From Tropicibacter sp. Alg240-R139 (GTDB lineage: Bacteria; Pseudomonadota; Alphaproteobacteria; Rhodobacterales; Rhodobacteraceae), in the NCBI RefSeq assembly GCF_900537075.1, contig NZ_UNRA01000002.1, forward strand, positions 421,249 through 485,248: a DNA stretch of 64,000 bases. Reading direction: 5' to 3'. Positions 26,601 to 34,873 of the stretch are shown here, one piece after another. The translations under genes and the position numbers were made by a program. Position 1 is the first letter of the stretch. Each line of letters opens with the position of its first letter. The notes under the pieces are model-generated. The model saw nothing but the letters and a program-made list of their open reading frames with translations. It did no database searches and was not told the DNA's origin.

Positions 26601-29600
26601 GTGTCCAGCGGCAGACGCTTATAGCTTTGCCCAAACCGTTGATTGCCGCGCAAAGCCGCAACCGTGTTGCCCGGTTCTGCCAAAAGCTCTTCGAGAATGC
26701 GGTTGGTCAGGGTGCCTTCGCCAAGGGGCGACGCTGTACGTCCACGAGACCAGAGACGGGCGACTTCAACCTCGGGCAGGTCAATGTCGACCGTCGCGCA
26801 GGTTAGGCCCGGCATCTCATGCGGGATGACACCAGCAGGGCCCGCGATGGTGGCTTTCTCGGGATAAGGCAATTCCTCTCCACGAACCTGTGCGGCTCCG
26901 GTTGTGAAAACGGCAATGTGCAGCGTTGCGGGCAGTTCCACGCTTGTAAGGGCCTGTGCCAGCGAGGTGAGGCTCAGGAAGCCCTGCTCCATGTTGCGAT
27001 CGTAAAAGCTGTGCCCTGGACGGAAAGACTCTGACCGTGTGACCAGCCAAAAATGCCCTATCCGGTCGGGCAGGTTGTCGGTTTCGGTCAGGTGATGGAA
27101 CAAGCTGTCATAGCCGTGGCGACCCTGCTCAGGGGGCACCTGATAGCGATCATCGCCCAATTTGGCATAGGTGTCGCCTGCGCGCACCCGCGTGACGGCA
27201 TGGCCTGCTTCGATCAGACGCTCGACGGCGGGTGCCGCTACGCTTTCATCATCCTCAAAGATCAGCCAGTTGAGCGGTTGGGTCTCGTTCAATTCTGTCT
27301 CAACATCCACATCGCATTCCGCCAGGCGTGGACGCCAAGCAGGACGCCAGCCCCAATCGACCAGATCATCAAAGCGTTTCAGAGTAGGGGCGCTGAGCCG
27401 TGCGGTTTGCGTGCCGGGTTCGATGAAAAAACGGCTGCGTTGGAAGGCATAAGTGGGCAGCGGCAGGCGGTGGCGCTTGGCCTCGCCCCAGATCTGCGTC
27501 CAGTCGGCTTGGACCCCGCAGGCCCAAAGCCGCCCGATCACCTGCAAAAAATGGGCATCATCAGCAATATCATGATCGGGATGTCTCAGCGAGCTAAGCA
27601 CCTGACCAGGAGACACCCCATCGGCCATTTGCGCCAGCGAGCTCAGAGTCTTACCCGGTCCTACTTCAAGGAACAGGCGTGAGGGTTCTGCTGCCAAAGT
27701 GTTAATACATTCGGCGAAATGCACGGTGTTGCGCAGCTGTCCGACCCAATAATCCGGATCGGTCGCCTGCTCGGTCGTCAGTACCTGCCCAGTGCGGTTC
27801 GACAGGACCTGCATCTGGGGTGGGTTGAGAGTGATGCTTTGCAAAAATGCACGATAGTCGCCCAAAATGGACTCTAGCATCCGCGAATGTGCCGCGATGT
27901 CGATGGCGATACGCTGATAGTCGATGTCCTGGGCCACCAAGATTTCGGCAAGCTTGTCCAATGCGTCCTGGGGGCCGCTCACGGCCGTCAGGCGAGGCGC
28001 GTTGACAGAGGCGATGTCCAGATCATCATCGATCAATGCCTCAACCTCGGCCAGAGGGAGGGAGATCGACAGCATCCCGCCTGCAGGCACGGTGTCAAAC
28101 AGGCGTCCGCGCAGCAGAACCAGGTCAACGCAATCCTCAAACGACATCACGCCTGCCAGGCAAGCGGCGGTGTTTTCACCCATGGAATGACCGACCAGAG
28201 CGGCCGGTTTCACGCCCCAGTCCATCCAAAGCTGTGCCAAAGCATATTCCACGATCATGATCAGCGGCAGCTGGACCGAGGGTTGGGTCAGCTTGGCGTT
28301 GGCGTTGCCTGTGTCCCCATCGGGCAGCCAGATAGCGCGGATGTCGTAATCGAGCTGTTTTTGCAGATGCTCCAGCCCGCGGTCCATCCAATCGGCAAAG
28401 ACGGGTTCAGTTTCATAGAGGTCTCGCGCCATTCCTGCGTATTGCGCGCCGCCACCGGGGAACATGAACACAGTGTCAGGTGTGCCCGCGATGGCGTCAT
28501 GGGAAAAGACCTGCCGGGGATCATTGTTCGAGAGCATTTCCGCAGCCTGTGCGGGCGTCTCGGCCACCAATACGCGGCGCTTTTCAAAGGCGCGGCGACC
28601 CTCCTTCAGGGTGTAAGCGACATCTGCGAGGTCGACGTCAGGATTGGCGCGTAAGTAATCGGTCAGCTCTTTGGTGTTGGCATCCAGTGCCGCGCGTGAT
28701 CGGCCAGACAGGCACAGGATGTGGAACGGGAAATCACTTTCCTCTGACGCCCCCCGAACCGGGGCTTGTTCCAGAATCGTGTGTGCATTGGTGCCACCAA
28801 CACCCAGCGCATTCACTGCGGCGCGTCGGGGGCCTTTGTGCGAGATCCAGTCGTACAGTTGATCATTTACCTTGAAAGGGCTGGTGTCGAAATCAATGGC
28901 CGGGTTCGGCGCCTCATACCCCAGCGACGGCGGGATCTGTTCGTGGTGCAGCCCAAGGGTGGTCTTGACCAAACCGGCAATTCCCGCAGCGGTGTCCAGG
29001 TGGCCGATGTTGGTTTTGACCGAACCGACGCGGCAATATCCGGTCTCATCGGTTTGTGCGCGGTACGCTTCGGTCAGCGCCGTGATTTCGATCGGGTCAC
29101 CCAGATAGGTACCGGTTCCGTGACATTCGACATAATCGATCGTGTCGGGCGCCACTTGGGCGTCCTGCAAGGCGGCACTCACTGCGGCGGCCTGGCCATC
29201 GACGCTGGGGGCAAGGTAGCCCGCCTTGGCCGCTCCGTCGTTGTTCACCGCCGATCCCTTGATCACGGCCCAGATGTGGTCCCCATCGGCAAGCGCATCG
29301 TCCAGACGCCGCAAAGCGACCGCGCCCGAGCCCGAACCAAACACTGTGCCCTGTGCCCGATGGTCGAAGGCGTGGCAATGACCGTCAGGCGACAGGATTT
29401 CGTTTTCCTTGTACAGATACCCGCGCCCCTGCGGCAGCTCGATCGTCACACCACCGGCCAGCGCCATATCCACCTCGCCATCACGCAACGCCTTGCAGGC
29501 GTAGTGGATGGACACCAACGATGTGGAGCAAGCGGTCTGAATATTGATCGACGGCCCTTTGAGGTCGAAGACATGGCTCACACGCGTTGACAGGAAATCC

Positions 29601-30076
29601 TTGTCGTTGCCTGTGTGGCGCAGCAGGAACATGCCGGTTTCATCCACCAGACCCAGGTTCGAGCAAATGTTGAAATAGAAATAGCTGCCCATGCCGCAGC
29701 CTGCATAGACGCCGATGGGGCCGTTGATGCTTTCGGGTGGGTGCCCCGCGTCTTCCATTGCGGTCCAGGCAACTTCAAGGAACTTGCGGTGCTGCGGGTC
29801 CAGGATCGCAGCCTCTTTCGGGCTGAAGCCAAAAAACTCGGCATCGAAATCAGCAAACCCGTCCAGAAGCGCAGCCGAAGGGACATAGTTGGGATCAGCC
29901 AAAGCAGCGGGGTCTTCACCTGCAGCCAGCAAAGCCTCTTCGTTCAAGGACTGTATGGATTCGACACCATCGCGCAGATTGCGCCAAAACTCGGCCGTAG
30001 ATGCGGCACCGGGCACGCAAACGGACATGCCAACAATGGCAATGTCGTGGGGAAATTTATCTGTGCCTGTTACCAT
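23636..30076 (-). CDS. Type I polyketide synthase, single module with thioesterase
   Basis: The protein has about 2146 residues. Ketosynthase: TACSTSLVS near 180, ECHGTGT and KTNIGHLD give the Cys-His-His set. Acyltransferase: LVGHSMGENTAA near 630. Ketoreductase: LITGGFGGIGLTLA near 1175 with a Tyr in QVDYVAANEY near 1332. Dehydratase: DEHRTRDGTALMPGTGY near 1422 with HPGLMD downstream. ACP: DLGGHSLIAV near 1807. Thioesterase: GFSGGGITAYEM near 1952. The order KS-AT-KR-DH-ACP-TE puts KR before DH, unlike usual modular PKSs. I use the ATG at 30076; a TTG at 30097 is possible. It is the first gene of the operon. Whether it works once or iteratively is unknown. Confidence 0.93.
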   Translation of the reverse strand: MVTGTDKFPHDIAIVGMSVCVPGAASTAEFWRNLRDGVESIQSLNEEALLAAGEDPAALADPNYVPSAALLDGFADFDAEFFGFSPKEAAILDPQHRKFLEVAWTAMEDAGHPPESINGPIGVYAGCGMGSYFYFNICSNLGLVDETGMFLLRHTGNDKDFLSTRVSHVFDLKGPSINIQTACSTSLVSIHYACKALRDGEVDMALAGGVTIELPQGRGYLYKENEILSPDGHCHAFDHRAQGTVFGSGSGAVALRRLDDALADGDHIWAVIKGSAVNNDGAAKAGYLAPSVDGQAAAVSAALQDAQVAPDTIDYVECHGTGTYLGDPIEITALTEAYRAQTDETGYCRVGSVKTNIGHLDTAAGIAGLVKTTLGLHHEQIPPSLGYEAPNPAIDFDTSPFKVNDQLYDWISHKGPRRAAVNALGVGGTNAHTILEQAPVRGASEESDFPFHILCLSGRSRAALDANTKELTDYLRANPDVDLADVAYTLKEGRRAFEKRRVLVAETPAQAAEMLSNNDPRQVFSHDAIAGTPDTVFMFPGGGAQYAGMARDLYETEPVFADWMDRGLEHLQKQLDYDIRAIWLPDGDTGNANAKLTQPSVQLPLIMIVEYALAQLWMDWGVKPAALVGHSMGENTAACLAGVMSFEDCVDLVLLRGRLFDTVPAGGMLSISLPLAEVEALIDDDLDIASVNAPRLTAVSGPQDALDKLAEILVAQDIDYQRIAIDIAAHSRMLESILGDYRAFLQSITLNPPQMQVLSNRTGQVLTTEQATDPDYWVGQLRNTVHFAECINTLAAEPSRLFLEVGPGKTLSSLAQMADGVSPGQVLSSLRHPDHDIADDAHFLQVIGRLWACGVQADWTQIWGEAKRHRLPLPTYAFQRSRFFIEPGTQTARLSAPTLKRFDDLVDWGWRPAWRPRLAECDVDVETELNETQPLNWLIFEDDESVAAPAVERLIEAGHAVTRVRAGDTYAKLGDDRYQVPPEQGRHGYDSLFHHLTETDNLPDRIGHFWLVTRSESFRPGHSFYDRNMEQGFLSLTSLAQALTSVELPATLHIAVFTTGAAQVRGEELPYPEKATIAGPAGVIPHEMPGLTCATVDIDLPEVEVARLWSRGRTASPLGEGTLTNRILEELLAEPGNTVAALRGNQRFGQSYKRLPLDTPEVPVFTDGGTYLITGGFGGIGLTLAADLMRNNGANVVLLSREDLPAQDQWDSYLQRHSPNDRIARRITALQELQAIKTGQVMAVAADVCNIDQMRTAVRQAEDAFGALNGVIHAAGHIADGLIATKSEAEIQQVLAPKINGLQVLNTLFPDGMLELMVLFASSSTATRPAGQVDYVAANEYLNAWARSRRNAATQVVAVNWGVWADVGMAADAMSARTGGAQPTEREKIDLPMLKEMGFDAEGNRIFVSTLSLDDQWVLDEHRTRDGTALMPGTGYIELAAQALKAHGITVPYEIRDLFFFRPLEVKPGQPREIIVRLQQTTDTIAFTVHSATTGGYVLNAQATLGLLGGTAPSPVALPDIAARCPRAETAPTEGRLRSPQERHLNFGPRWHVIRSTAFGEGEGLARLVLPDAYGSDLAQGYHLHPGLMDLATGWAISLADGYDNDALWVPVSYRSLRVFAPLPADLRSWVRLSPGATPIGGFVSFDVTLFDAHGTACVEIEGFQMKRLSEALSLETPASADATSAELGLTARSMDTPLSPEEQRLHRQISQGIQAGEGPDALRRAIAAGRPQVMLSSLDLPALIQQAAAVSETTADENQSFERPDLDTEYVAPETEIEKTLAGFFETLLGVSQVGTQDSFFDLGGHSLIAVRLFAQINRTYQVEFPISVLFEAPSVARIAERIAARVGEVATSDGLPQGDGPEFKHLVPLHQGQETTATPFFLVAGMGGNVLNLRHLALMLGRDRPVYGLQARGLIGDEEPHHDLVDAATAYVDELRQVQPNGPYMLSGFSGGGITAYEMAQQLKAAGEEVSVLALLDSPLPMRPALNRTDKVLIKLQEFKRKGPSYFSEWARNRWEWEVRKRNAPRPEENVATAFNNVKVELAFRQAITTYQVQAWDGPLTLFRPPLDKYWKVSGNKWVSSEREYVFVDNDWGKWAPKIEVVEVPGDHDSMVLVPNVSVLAEKLRTYLDQTDAGNSWSKATAAE

Positions 30077-30266
30077 AGTCTGACCAAACGATCCCAAGTT
30101 CGTTTACATCAGCCCACTCACCCTTTGGTCAAACTACCCAAAGCACTTGCGGGCCGAAAGTATTCAATTTTATCTATCCTCCCGCCAAGAGCCTAACGCA
30201 CTGATAACGTGCCACAAAGCATTTCGGTCATATCGGGATGCACCCGAAGGCAGCAGAACAGTTCAG

Positions 30267-30312
30267 TTGATCAGTGAATATTGTGGCGATATTGCGAACA
30301 ATATGTGATCAA
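30267..30312. promoter_or_regulatory. Nested inverted repeat upstream of the PKS operon
   Basis: Two pairs of perfect 7-base arms are nested: TTGATCA (30267-30273) with TGATCAA (30306-30312), and ATATTGT (30278-30284) with ACAATAT (30298-30304). The site lies in the 264-base gap between the wzy-like gene and the PKS, about 190 bases before the PKS start. The AT-rich arms suit an operator better than a terminator, though it could also end the wzy-like transcript. Confidence 0.5.
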
Positions 30313-30340
30313 TGAAGACCTTGTTGCAGGGAAAGTAGGT

Positions 30341-31804
30341 TCACAACAGACTGCGTTTTTCCGATGATCTGACCGGCTGGCCGATGACGGGACCTTTGCC
30401 AAAAAGAGTTTCTTTTTCAGGCGTCTTAGCGGGAAACCGCAAACGTTCAGCGTAGCCCAGAACCGCCCCTGCACAAAGCCACGTAAATGGCGTCAGGGTC
30501 GCATTCAAGAGCATGTCCATCATGGTTGCCGCCAAAATGATCGCAATTGGCGCCACATAGGGGGAAAACTCTGATCTTGGCGTAAGCTTGCTATAAGCGA
30601 ACAGCAACAGGATTGGTCCCGCAAGCAGGCCCATTTGTGCAATATAGCCGACCCAACCGAAGGTTCCGAACACGATAATCCAGCTTCCGTCCGGCACCGT
30701 CAGGATATCAGCGGTCTCGGAATGACGCACCAGATTGCGACCCCAGCCGCCCCAGCCAAACCAGGGTTTTTCATGCGCGCGATCCAGCATCTGCTCTTCG
30801 TTGTTGAACCGATACTCGAGCGATTGTGCGCGAGCTGGGCTGATCTCTTCGGCTTGGACAACGATGGCGTCTAGCGGGATGACGCCAAAGTTACGCAGCA
30901 TTGGATATGTGATCGCGGTTGTTGCCAGCACCAGCGCCAGCGCGATCTTGGTTCGTTCCCCTAAAAGCAGCATCACTGGGGTCAGCACCAACCCATAACT
31001 GAGCGAAGCCAGACTTTTGCAGGCATTCAGAACGATCAACAGATAAAGTGTCGCCCCTCCCCAATAGAGCCGCGCCTTGTCTTTGGACGCCCGGGCCAGG
31101 GCGGCGGCGGAAAGCAGGGCCGTGACCATGAAGAACGCCAGCCAGAGCCCATGTGGCAGGAACACGATGGGGCGGAAACCACCATCGCGGATCATCTGAC
31201 GGAAGTCGTGCTGGAAGAAGCCGTAGACGTAGATGTTGATAAGCGGACTTATGACTGTCTCAAGCAGCGACGGGATCGAATAGACCAGACCAGCAATGGC
31301 CAGCCCAACGATGATTTCGCGCAATCCGCTCTCAGACGACAGGTACGTCATGGCAAGAAAAAAGGGCAGCAACACGATGATCTGGTTGATGGTCACCGAC
31401 AGCAGGTCACGAACGCTCATGCCAGGCAGATAGTTGGTGATAAACCGGATTGGTTCACTGCCTGCTAAAACCTCGAACACCATGGGCTCGCGGTTGGTTA
31501 AAACAGTTGGGATCACCACCAGCATAAACGCGGCCAATAACACTTGCATGGACCAGGATTTTGGCCAAAACGAGACAGGCTTGCGCGCCACGAAAAGGCA
31601 GCCCAGCATGGCGCTGAGGGCGGCGATGGAATCCTTGTTCATCGACGGGATCAGCGGCAGGTCGAACTCGGCCACTGGAGGCAGGATCAGGTATCCGCCC
31701 AGTATGCTCCAGATGATTGCGCGTTCAATTGGCAGACGTCGAAACAGGGCGACGCAAACAAGCGGCCATGTCATCAGCATCAGATATGCAAACCCATTGG
31801 GCAT
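30341..31804 (-). CDS. Wzy-like polysaccharide polymerase / O-antigen ligase-type membrane protein
   Basis: This 487-residue membrane protein has about 11 to 12 hydrophobic segments and the large loop with HEKPWFGWGGWGRN near residue 350, the usual O-antigen ligase/Wzy signature (a PxxGxG-like stretch before a periplasmic loop). It should polymerise the flipped repeat units in the periplasm. It is divergent from the GT26 gene. The ATG start at 31804 has only a weak ribosome site, but the hydrophobic N-terminus MPNGFAYLMLMTWPLVCVAL supports it. Confidence 0.85.
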   Translation of the reverse strand: MPNGFAYLMLMTWPLVCVALFRRLPIERAIIWSILGGYLILPPVAEFDLPLIPSMNKDSIAALSAMLGCLFVARKPVSFWPKSWSMQVLLAAFMLVVIPTVLTNREPMVFEVLAGSEPIRFITNYLPGMSVRDLLSVTINQIIVLLPFFLAMTYLSSESGLREIIVGLAIAGLVYSIPSLLETVISPLINIYVYGFFQHDFRQMIRDGGFRPIVFLPHGLWLAFFMVTALLSAAALARASKDKARLYWGGATLYLLIVLNACKSLASLSYGLVLTPVMLLLGERTKIALALVLATTAITYPMLRNFGVIPLDAIVVQAEEISPARAQSLEYRFNNEEQMLDRAHEKPWFGWGGWGRNLVRHSETADILTVPDGSWIIVFGTFGWVGYIAQMGLLAGPILLLFAYSKLTPRSEFSPYVAPIAIILAATMMDMLLNATLTPFTWLCAGAVLGYAERLRFPAKTPEKETLFGKGPVIGQPVRSSEKRSLL

Positions 31805-32002
31805 TCAGAGCTATTACCGTTTCTCTTGTTGGTTCAGCACAGGATAGCAGCCAATGCCGCCACTGTCGCAAGATAGTGCGCGATTAGGGCAAGGTCATGG
31901 CGACAATGGCACGGTTTCCTAGTGAAATGACGTTTGGGGTTGGCGGAACTGGCGCAATTCGCGTCGTCTCGCTAAGCAGATGTCAAAATACGGGAGCGTA
32001 CG

Positions 32003-32758
32003 GTGCAGTTCACCTTTTCAGAGCAGGTTGTGCATGTGAATTACCCGGGCCGCGACAGTTTGTTCGCGGCTGTTCGTGACCGATTTCAGGCGGGTCAGGG
32101 GTTCTCGCTGGCAACAATCAACCTGGATCATCTGGTGAAATTGGGCGACGATCCAACCTTTGCAGGCATTTATGCGGCCCAGGATATGATCGTGGCTGAT
32201 GGTCGTCCTATCGTCTGGTTGTCTCGGCTGGCAGGGCAGCCGGTAGAATTGTTACCTGGATCTGACATGGTGCGCCCGTTGGCTAAACTGGCCGCTGACG
32301 GCAACGTGAGGGTTGCCCTTGTCGGTAGCACCGAAGAGGCTTTGACCGATGCCAAGCGCGTGCTTGAGGCCGAAACGCCCGGTCTACAGATTGTCTTCTG
32401 CCATGCACCTCCTTTGGGCTTTGATCCGGGCGGTGACGAGGCCGCCGTCATCCTAAGGCAGTTGGAAGAGGCAGGGGTTCAGCTGTGTTTTCTGGCACTT
32501 GGGGCGCCCAAACAGGAAACGCTGGCATTGAGGGGGCGTGATCTGGCGCCCAAGGTTGGCTTTGCCTCGATCGGGGCAGGTTTGGATTTCTTGGGCGGGC
32601 ACCAAACCCGCGCGCCACGATGGGTGCGAGCTTTGGCGCTGGAATGGGTCTGGAGGGCGCTGTCCAACCCGGTGCGTCTGATCCCACGCTACGCCCGCTG
32701 TTTGGCCATTCTGCCGGGACAGTTCATCCAAGCGCGCCAATTGCGCAAGCGGGGCTAG
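32003..32758 (+). CDS. GT26 WecG/TagA/CpsF-family glycosyltransferase
   Basis: This 251-residue protein has the family pattern: TINLDHLVKLG, MIVADGRPIVWLSRLAGQP, LPGSDMV, and CFLALGAPKQETLAL followed by SIGAGLDFLGG. Enzymes of this type add a sugar, often N-acetylmannosamine(uronate), to a lipid-linked precursor. The GTG at 32003 is preceded by GGGAG. It is divergent from the wzy-like gene across 198 bases. Its stop TAG shares a CTAG palindrome with the stop of the convergent oxidoreductase fusion gene. Confidence 0.93.
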   Translation: MQFTFSEQVVHVNYPGRDSLFAAVRDRFQAGQGFSLATINLDHLVKLGDDPTFAGIYAAQDMIVADGRPIVWLSRLAGQPVELLPGSDMVRPLAKLAADGNVRVALVGSTEEALTDAKRVLEAETPGLQIVFCHAPPLGFDPGGDEAAVILRQLEEAGVQLCFLALGAPKQETLALRGRDLAPKVGFASIGAGLDFLGGHQTRAPRWVRALALEWVWRALSNPVRLIPRYARCLAILPGQFIQARQLRKRG

Positions 32759-34863
32759 AAGCCGAACAGATTGGCCTCGGTGATAGCCTTGCGGATGAAT
32801 TCGGCGCGATTTGCCTCTGGTTCCCATGACAAAACGCGGCGGGCTTTGGTGTTGTTAAAAGGGCTTAGGTGCGCCCGCGATTTCCAATCCGCCAACGAGG
32901 GGCGCGTCAGCCCGTGCCGACGCAGAACGTGGTGCTTGAGCTGGTGTTTGACGTAATCGGCGGCAAACATTGCCGTCAGATTGCCAAAACCTACCCGCAG
33001 TTGTGCTCCCATCGCGTCATGAATGGCGTCAAAATAGTCGCGCCCGGTCATCATCGGCGCGCCGATCAGATTGAAGCTGTCTCCTTCGATCCCGTCCACC
33101 TCTGCCAATTTCACCAAGGCCTCGACAGTGTCATCGATCAGCACAAAAGGAAGCGTGTTGCGTCCGTTACCCCACAGCTTGACCGCGCCTGCCCCGTGCC
33201 AACGCCCGATGCCCCAGTGCTGCAACGGCCCGCCAAGACCCACAACAATACCGGGGCGCGCAATGACCAGCGGCAGTTCCTTGGTGCGGTGCATCGCCAA
33301 CAGGCGACGTTCGCATTCGGCTTTGGATCGCGCATAGAGGTTGCGATCGCTCATATCTTCGGCAAATCCGGCGTCCTCGATGATCTGCACATTCGGATCG
33401 GACATGTCGTAAGACGCAATTGTGCCGGTATAGACCAACCGAGCAACACCTGCGCCCAAGGCGGCTTGGCCAATCCCCTCGGCAATGGCGACGTCGTGCT
33501 TCAGGCAATCCTCCCACGAGGTGTCGACCGAACGCGCAAGGTTATAGACCGTATCGATCCCCTCCATGGCCTTCGTCAAACCGTCGGTATCGGCAAGCGA
33601 TAGGCCCACAGTTTCCACCTGTTCAAGCAGATCGGCAAATGGGCCTGAGTTGCCCCGGCTGATCACGCGCACATCTTTGCCCAGATCAACCAGCCGCCGG
33701 GTCAGGGCGCGACCGATGAATCCGGTGCCGCCTATTACCATCACCGATGGGTTTGGCGCACGCTTTGGTTTGGATGAAACTGGAAGGTCGCGCATTTCTG
33801 GCGGTATCAGGGACAAGGCCTGATCGAGCGTATCCATGACTTTGACGGCAGAAGTTCCTGAAAACCGAGGGTCGGCAGGCGCGTTCCGCGAAAGGGGGCC
33901 ATAAATCCCCGACATCATGCCCCGAAAGCTAAGGCCGTAGGGCGACTTTGCATTGAAGGATGTCAGTTGATGGATGGCATTCACGCAGCCCGCTTTCAGG
34001 TGCTGTCCGCTTAGTGACATCTGTCGCCACAAAGGGTTGGCCACCAAATCAGCCGTGTTATCGGCATCTACGATCAAGGTATCGGCGGCCAGATCCAACC
34101 GCGCCCGACCGGTCGAGCCGCGCAGGGTGACAGACCGGTCGTCAGAGGTTTCCACCAATGAGATCATCAGGCTCAGCTCGACCGACCCAACGGTTGCGCG
34201 CATGTGCCAGGTTTGCGGGCGCTCGCCGTTGCCAGGAATAGCTATCGGGTGGGAAAGACCCAGGTCATGAACCTGCGCCGGTCCGAACAAGTCCTGCACC
34301 AAGGCAAACAGATGGGGGCCAATTTCCAACAGCAGGTTTTTCGACTCGCGCATCAGCCAAAGACCAAAGGGACCGGATCGCAGGGGCGGCAGTGGAAAAC
34401 ACCACCGCACTTCGGCCGACGAGATCCGGCCCAATCCGCCAGCTTGGGTCATCTTTTTGAGCCGCTCATAGGATGGTAGCCCAAGGAAATTGTGCCCAGC
34501 ATGAAAGCGCTTTCCGGCCTTTTTCGCGGCGTCTTCGATGGCTTGGGTATCCTGCGCTGACAAGGCCACGGGCTTTTCGACCAGCACATGCAACCCGGCC
34601 TCAAGGCACTGAACTGCCAAGGCGCGGTGGCTGTCGGGTGGCGTCAGGATGTGCGCGGCATCGCACAGCCCCGCCGAAATCAGGTCCTCGACCGAGGCAA
34701 ATCCCGTCGCGTTATAAGCGTCGGCCAGACCGTGGGCCGCGTCGGCGGCCCGATCACAGATCGCGGTAAGTTCAACGCCTGGCGTGGCCTTGATTGCGTC
34801 AGCGTGCCAGCTGGCGATGTATCCGGCGCCGATCAGGCCGATGCGGATGGGGGATTGGGTCAT
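32755..34863 (-). CDS. Fusion of Gfo/Idh/MocA dehydrogenase and NAD-dependent SDR epimerase/dehydratase
   Basis: This 702-residue protein joins two usually separate nucleotide-sugar enzymes. Residues 1-350 are Gfo/Idh/MocA-like with IGLIGAGYIASWHA at the N-terminus and VLVEKPVAL near 96. From about 372 an extended SDR domain follows with VMVIGGTGFIGRAL and the YARSK catalytic Tyr-x3-Lys near 508, and it ends in a C-terminal segment. Both NAD(P) sites look intact. It may carry out two steps on one nucleotide sugar or lipid-linked sugar. It is third in a three-gene operon after GT4 and GT2, 10 bases after the GT2 stop. The start has GTGAG upstream. Confidence 0.88.
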   Translation of the reverse strand: MTQSPIRIGLIGAGYIASWHADAIKATPGVELTAICDRAADAAHGLADAYNATGFASVEDLISAGLCDAAHILTPPDSHRALAVQCLEAGLHVLVEKPVALSAQDTQAIEDAAKKAGKRFHAGHNFLGLPSYERLKKMTQAGGLGRISSAEVRWCFPLPPLRSGPFGLWLMRESKNLLLEIGPHLFALVQDLFGPAQVHDLGLSHPIAIPGNGERPQTWHMRATVGSVELSLMISLVETSDDRSVTLRGSTGRARLDLAADTLIVDADNTADLVANPLWRQMSLSGQHLKAGCVNAIHQLTSFNAKSPYGLSFRGMMSGIYGPLSRNAPADPRFSGTSAVKVMDTLDQALSLIPPEMRDLPVSSKPKRAPNPSVMVIGGTGFIGRALTRRLVDLGKDVRVISRGNSGPFADLLEQVETVGLSLADTDGLTKAMEGIDTVYNLARSVDTSWEDCLKHDVAIAEGIGQAALGAGVARLVYTGTIASYDMSDPNVQIIEDAGFAEDMSDRNLYARSKAECERRLLAMHRTKELPLVIARPGIVVGLGGPLQHWGIGRWHGAGAVKLWGNGRNTLPFVLIDDTVEALVKLAEVDGIEGDSFNLIGAPMMTGRDYFDAIHDAMGAQLRVGFGNLTAMFAADYVKHQLKHHVLRRHGLTRPSLADWKSRAHLSPFNNTKARRVLSWEPEANRAEFIRKAITEANLFGF

Positions 34864-34873
34864 CTGTTGCAGC

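Noticed and set aside
18008-30076. Calling the PKS/NRPS operon a siderophore cluster
   Set aside because: There is no TonB-dependent receptor, MbtH-like protein, hydroxamate or catecholate enzyme, or Fur-box-like site that I can see; glycosyltransferases and polysaccharide genes dominate the context.
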